DNA of 64,000 bases from Rhodospirillales bacterium. Lineage in GTDB: Bacteria; Pseudomonadota; Alphaproteobacteria; BOG-932; Roseiterribacteraceae. Shown piece after piece: positions 62,532 through 64,000 of this stretch. The stretch's first letter is position 1. Each line of letters begins with the position of its first letter. The stretch is taken from contig PLTD01000060.1 of the NCBI GenBank assembly GCA_003165335.1, forward strand, positions 1 to 64,000, read 5' to 3'. The translations under genes and the position numbers were made by a program. Below the pieces are notes generated by a model. The model did not search any database, had not been told where the DNA came from, and saw nothing but the letters and a program-made list of their open reading frames with translations.

Positions 62532-62855
62532 TTACCCTGCCGCTCCGGGGCTTTGGCCGCCTACCGCCGACTCTATCGCCTGCGCGACCTCTTCCTTTTT
62601 CGCGCGCGGCAACAGCTTCATCGTCAAAATGAACGCGGACAGGACCAGACAGATGCTGTTTGACACGATGACCGGCCAAGCCGGCAGAAGAGCGCCATAG
62701 GCTGTCCAAAGGGTAAAACCGGCCACCGTCACGATATACATCCCGGTCGAGATACTGCTGGTGTCGCGGCTGCGGATGATTTTGATGGCCTGAGGTAGGA
62801 AGCTGACCGTGGACAACACGGCCGCGACCGCACCGACGATCGTCTCAATATTCAA
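62532..62855 (-). CDS. SemiSWEET/PQ-loop family transporter
   Basis: This 107-residue protein has one three-helix bundle with the PQ-loop: V-L-S-T-V-S-F-L-P-Q-A-I-K-I-I-R near 14-28, followed by T-S-S-I-S-T-G-M-Y and the helices AGFTLWTAYGALL and PVIVSNSICLVLSAFIL. SemiSWEETs dimerise to move small sugars. A charged tail (RAKKEEVAQAIESAVGG) is cytosolic. It is alone between the MFS and MAPEG genes. Confidence 0.88.
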   Translation of the reverse strand: MNIETIVGAVAAVLSTVSFLPQAIKIIRSRDTSSISTGMYIVTVAGFTLWTAYGALLPAWPVIVSNSICLVLSAFILTMKLLPRAKKEEVAQAIESAVGGQSPGAAG

Positions 62856-62897
62856 GTCGAACTCCCGAGCGTGTGGGCGAAGATCGCCCCTCGAGAG

Positions 62898-64000
62898 TCA
62901 TCCGCTTTGCGGGGCGGGTTGTTCCCTTGCGCGCTTCGTCCGCGCCGGCAGGAGAATTTGCAGCGCGCTGATCGCGACGATGGTGCCGACCGACAAGAAC
63001 GTGTTGTGCATCCCGATTCTACCGGCGATCGGGCGCAGCAGGAAGGGGTTGAGCAGATCGCCGAAATAGATCGCGGTGAAGAACAGTCCCACTGCGCGGC
63101 CGCGGGCCGAGGCCGGCGCCCGCCCCAAGATCAGCCGGCTGAAATGGGGAATCATCCAGCCTGCGCCCGTCCCGGTCAGCCCAGCGCCGATGGTGGCATC
63201 GAACTGCCCATGCGACAGTCCGAGCAAGATTCCGCCGGACCCCAACAGCAGTGCCGGGGCGGAATAATTGCCGCGCAACCCCAGACGGGGCCCGAGCAGG
63301 CTATAGAGCACCGAGCCCAGCATCGTCATCGACGACCCGGCGATGGCGACATGCGAAATCCGTACCGGGCCGGTGACGCCGTTTTCGGCCAGCAGAAAGG
63401 GAAGCTGGGTCGAGTTCATCATCATCGCGACCGCCAGAAAGACGCCCAGGATAAAGATCGGCCAGAGAAAGCTGAGCGACTCTTTGGCAGCGGTTTCGGC
63501 GTATTTGCTGAGCTTTGGCACGGCCGGAGCGATGGCGAACAGCGTTGCCGGGATCAAAAGCAAAGGCAGCAGGAACAGCATGAACACGCCATGCCAGCCA
63601 AGGCTCTCGGCTATATATCCCGCGAATAGGGCCGAGCTTAGCCCGGAGACGCCGCCGGCGATGTTGCGATAGCTGAGCCACCGCGCGCGGGCCGCGTCGT
63701 CGAACCGCCCGCCGATCAGCCAGATTGTCGCCGAACCATAGGCGATCGCGGCAAAGCCGAGGGCAAGGCGCGAGACCAGCAGCCAAACCGGGTCGTCGAT
63801 ATAAAGCCCGGCCGAGCCGAAAAGGGCGAAGGCGGCCAATGCGCCCAACAGAACCCGGCGGACACCGAACCTGTCGATGGCCAGGCCCGTCGGCCCGCCG
63901 CCCAGCATCAGCCCGACGCTGGGCATCGTCGCGATCAACTGCGCGAAGAACGGCCCGTCGACGCCGAAGCCGAAGATGGTAAAGGCCGGTTGCCCGCCCG
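62898..64000 (-). CDS. MFS transporter (5' end cut by the window)
   Basis: This is a major facilitator superfamily permease. The ORF track opens at 63938, but the same frame is open to the window edge (reading F-G-V-D-G-P-F-F-A-Q-L-I-A-T-M-P-S-V-G), so the N-terminus is missing. Helices and the MFS loop are visible: GGPTGLAIDRFGVRRVLL (G-x-x-x-D-R-x-G-x-R) between helices 2 and 3, LSYRNIAGGVSGLSSALFAGYIAESLGW, and a second half from about GPVRISHVAIAGSSMTMLGSVLYS. The substrate is unknown. Confidence 0.88.
   Translation of the reverse strand, partial: GGQPAFTIFGFGVDGPFFAQLIATMPSVGLMLGGGPTGLAIDRFGVRRVLLGALAAFALFGSAGLYIDDPVWLLVSRLALGFAAIAYGSATIWLIGGRFDDAARARWLSYRNIAGGVSGLSSALFAGYIAESLGWHGVFMLFLLPLLLIPATLFAIAPAVPKLSKYAETAAKESLSFLWPIFILGVFLAVAMMMNSTQLPFLLAENGVTGPVRISHVAIAGSSMTMLGSVLYSLLGPRLGLRGNYSAPALLLGSGGILLGLSHGQFDATIGAGLTGTGAGWMIPHFSRLILGRAPASARGRAVGLFFTAIYFGDLLNPFLLRPIAGRIGMHNTFLSVGTIVAISALQILLPARTKRAREQPAPQSG

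Overview
This 64 kb window looks like chromosome from an alphaproteobacterium, most likely Sphingomonadales (GC near 60 % by eye). Supporting evidence: the gene run DUF2066–AI-2E transporter–hdaA–sixA–ppk–ppx–rnd–aspS, an HdaA-type (not Hda-type) DnaA regulator with a clamp motif, an alphaproteobacterial aa3 oxidase subunit IV-like small protein, trmFO, and the overall flavour of the proteins. The assignment rests on recognition of families and gene order, not on a database search.

Layout. 1–1.3 kb: a BrnTA toxin–antitoxin pair, then a GrpB-family gene sitting between two direct copies of a REP-like palindrome. 1.35–8.75 kb (minus): a tight envelope/housekeeping run, lptF–lptG–surA–pdxA–rsmA–acyl-CoA synthetase, with no lptD. 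8.9–25.2 kb: core genes pepA, holC, asd, ndk, a small oxidase subunit, purN, purM, a DUF2066 protein, a PerM-like transporter, hdaA, sixA, ppk, ppx, rnd and aspS. Upstream of asd lies a short threonine-rich leader peptide followed by a terminator, read here as a threonine attenuator. 25.2–31 kb: a SulP transporter fused to STAS and cyclic-nucleotide domains, a metal-dependent hydrolase, a membrane protein and a KshA-like Rieske oxygenase. 31.2–41.2 kb: tRNA-Lys, coaD, gyrA, a SnoaL-like protein, a stress protein, ssb, uvrA, trmFO and a small lipoprotein.

41.25–50.9 kb is an accessory zone full of debris. It begins with 3' fragments of initiator tRNA and ends with a truncated tyrosine-integrase N-terminus. 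Between them are a truncated AbiEi/DUF6088-type antitoxin with an intact-looking operator, a complete TacAT (DUF1778/GNAT) module with a four-copy operator, a Fic protein, a frameshifted HigB-like toxin with two palindromic operators, an IS66 tnpA scrap, a SWIM–SNF2 helicase, an AAA_14 ATPase scrap, an XRE regulator and a gene/pseudogene pair. No intact transposase or integrase is present.

50.9–58.6 kb: an LpxR-like outer-membrane protein, a LysR regulator and a probable catabolic cluster (DUF1214 protein, sulfotransferase, MBL hydrolase, VOC protein; convergent TIM-barrel isomerase-like protein and SDR) of unknown substrate. 58.6–64 kb (minus): two coupled polytopic membrane proteins resembling GT-C enzymes, a MAPEG protein, a SemiSWEET-like protein and an MFS permease cut by the window edge.
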